A stretch of 64,000 bases of DNA, from contig JAHJOO010000017.1 in NCBI GenBank assembly GCA_018820275.1, forward strand, positions 17,961 to 81,960, written 5' to 3'. The notes beneath the pieces were generated by a model that had not been told where the DNA came from, searched no databases, and saw only the letters and a program-made list of their open reading frames with translations. Made by a program: the position numbers and the translations under genes. Below are positions 63,010 through 64,000 of the stretch, in pieces. The stretch comes from Alphaproteobacteria bacterium. GTDB lineage: Bacteria; Pseudomonadota; Alphaproteobacteria; Caulobacterales; Caulobacteraceae. Every line of letters begins with the position of its first letter. The first letter of the stretch is position 1.

Positions 63010-63074
63010 CGGGCGCTCCTTTTCGAATTGCGCGGGTGATAGCCGCTGGCGGCGCGCGAGGCTATGGGGGGCGG

Positions 63075-63788
63075 ATGAGCGAAGACGACAAGCCGCCCGA
63101 ACGCCGCAGGATGGTGCGCCCCCCCACGGGCGGGACCGCGGCCGGGCGCGGCATGGGCGCCAAGATCAAGACGGCCGAGACCAAGTCCATGTCCAGCCAG
63201 CAGTGGATCAAGCGCCAGCTGTCGGATCCGTGGTCCGAGCGGGCCCGGGCCGAGGGCTGGCGCAGCCGCGCCGCCTTCAAGCTGATGGAGATCGACGACC
63301 GGCTGGGCCTGATCCGGCCCGGCTCCCGCGTGATCGACCTGGGCGCCGCCCCCGGCGGCTGGGTTCAGGTGGCGCTGCAGCGCGGGGCGAAGGCGGTGGT
63401 CGGCGTCGATCTGCTGATGATCGAGGACATCCCGGGCGCCCAGCTGATCCAGGCCGACTTCACCCATGCGGGGGTGGACCAGCAACTGATCGACGCGCTG
63501 GGCGGGCCGCCGGACCTGGTGCTGTCGGACATGGCGCACAACACGGTCGGGCATCGCCAGACCGATCACCTGAAGATCATCGCCCTGATCGAGATCGCGG
63601 CGGACTTCGCCATCCGCACCCTGAAGCCGGGCGGCGCCTTCGTGACCAAGAATTTCCAGGGCGGCGACGCCGGCGGCGTGCTGGCGCGGCTGCGGACCGA
63701 GTTCGACGACGTGCGTCCGATCAAGCCGAAGGCCAGCCGCAAGGATTCCTCGGAGGTCTATCTGGTGGCGCGGGGGCGGCGGGCCTGA
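63075..63788 (+). CDS. rlmE: 23S rRNA (uridine-2'-O-)-methyltransferase RlmE/FtsJ
   Basis: RSRAAFKLMEIDDRLGLIRPGSRVIDLGAAPGGWVQVAL, VLSDMAHNTVGHRQTDH, GGAFVTKNFQGGD. Confidence 0.96.
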   Translation: MSEDDKPPERRRMVRPPTGGTAAGRGMGAKIKTAETKSMSSQQWIKRQLSDPWSERARAEGWRSRAAFKLMEIDDRLGLIRPGSRVIDLGAAPGGWVQVALQRGAKAVVGVDLLMIEDIPGAQLIQADFTHAGVDQQLIDALGGPPDLVLSDMAHNTVGHRQTDHLKIIALIEIAADFAIRTLKPGGAFVTKNFQGGDAGGVLARLRTEFDDVRPIKPKASRKDSSEVYLVARGRRA

Positions 63789-63795
63789 GCCACGA

Positions 63796-63831
63796 AAAAG
63801 GGCCGGAGCGTCGCCGCCCCGGCCCCTCGGT
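63796..63831 (-). terminator. Rho-independent terminator for the minus-strand gene at 63849
   Basis: Minus strand GGGGCCGGGGCGgcgaCGCTCCGGCCC followed by TTTTT. Confidence 0.8.
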
Positions 63832-63848
63832 CGTCGATCGGTCGGGCG

Positions 63849-64000
63849 TCAGCGCCGGCCGAAGATCATGTCGCTGAGCTTGCCGAAGAAGCCCTTGGGC
63901 TCCTCCTTCTTCGCCGGGGTCGGTGCCGGCGACGCGGCCGGAGCCGCCGGAGCCGCCGGAGCGGGCTTGGGCGCGGGGGTCGCGGCCGCGGCGGGCGCCG
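63849..64000 (-). CDS. C-terminal end of an Ala/Pro-rich protein (truncated by window)
   Basis: Minus strand reads ...AAATPAPKPAPAAPAAPAASPAPTPAKKEEPKGFFGKLSDMIFGRR*; open to window end, followed by terminator. Confidence 0.7.
   Translation of the reverse strand, partial: APAAAATPAPKPAPAAPAAPAASPAPTPAKKEEPKGFFGKLSDMIFGRR

Overview
This is a high-GC alphaproteobacterial chromosome segment, most likely from Caulobacterales and Brevundimonas-like (gene order and family content; inference only). I see about 58 protein genes, one clear tRNA-Val(CAC), one aberrant tRNA-like element, several intergenic palindromic repeats, and regulatory sites I could read directly. Most of the window is core metabolism: transsulfuration (CBS, cystathionine gamma-lyase/synthase, CysE), QueF, GlmU, RpiA, Gor, GltA, GltX, trpE/G/D/C, LexA, PpiD, LigA and RlmE. 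The main accessory block is about 15.1-31.5 kb. It looks like a LacI-controlled glycan utilization locus: LacI regulator, two tandem ~1000-aa Oar-like TonB-dependent receptors, a GH144/'putative glucoamylase'-type enzyme, a complete carbohydrate ABC importer, a 1071-aa discoidin plus (alpha/alpha)6-like protein, and a separately transcribed MsmK/UgpC-type ATPase. Two matching operator palindromes (TGTAACCGATTACA and TGTAACCGTTTACG) tie both ends of the locus together. Other notable items are a cspA/IF-1-like pair, an orphan BchE-like B12/radical-SAM gene, a histidine-kinase C-terminal gene remnant, a double LexA box, and a trpC-lexA junction carrying an abnormal tRNA-like element plus repeats. 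No CRISPR, prophage, transposase or rRNA operon was seen.
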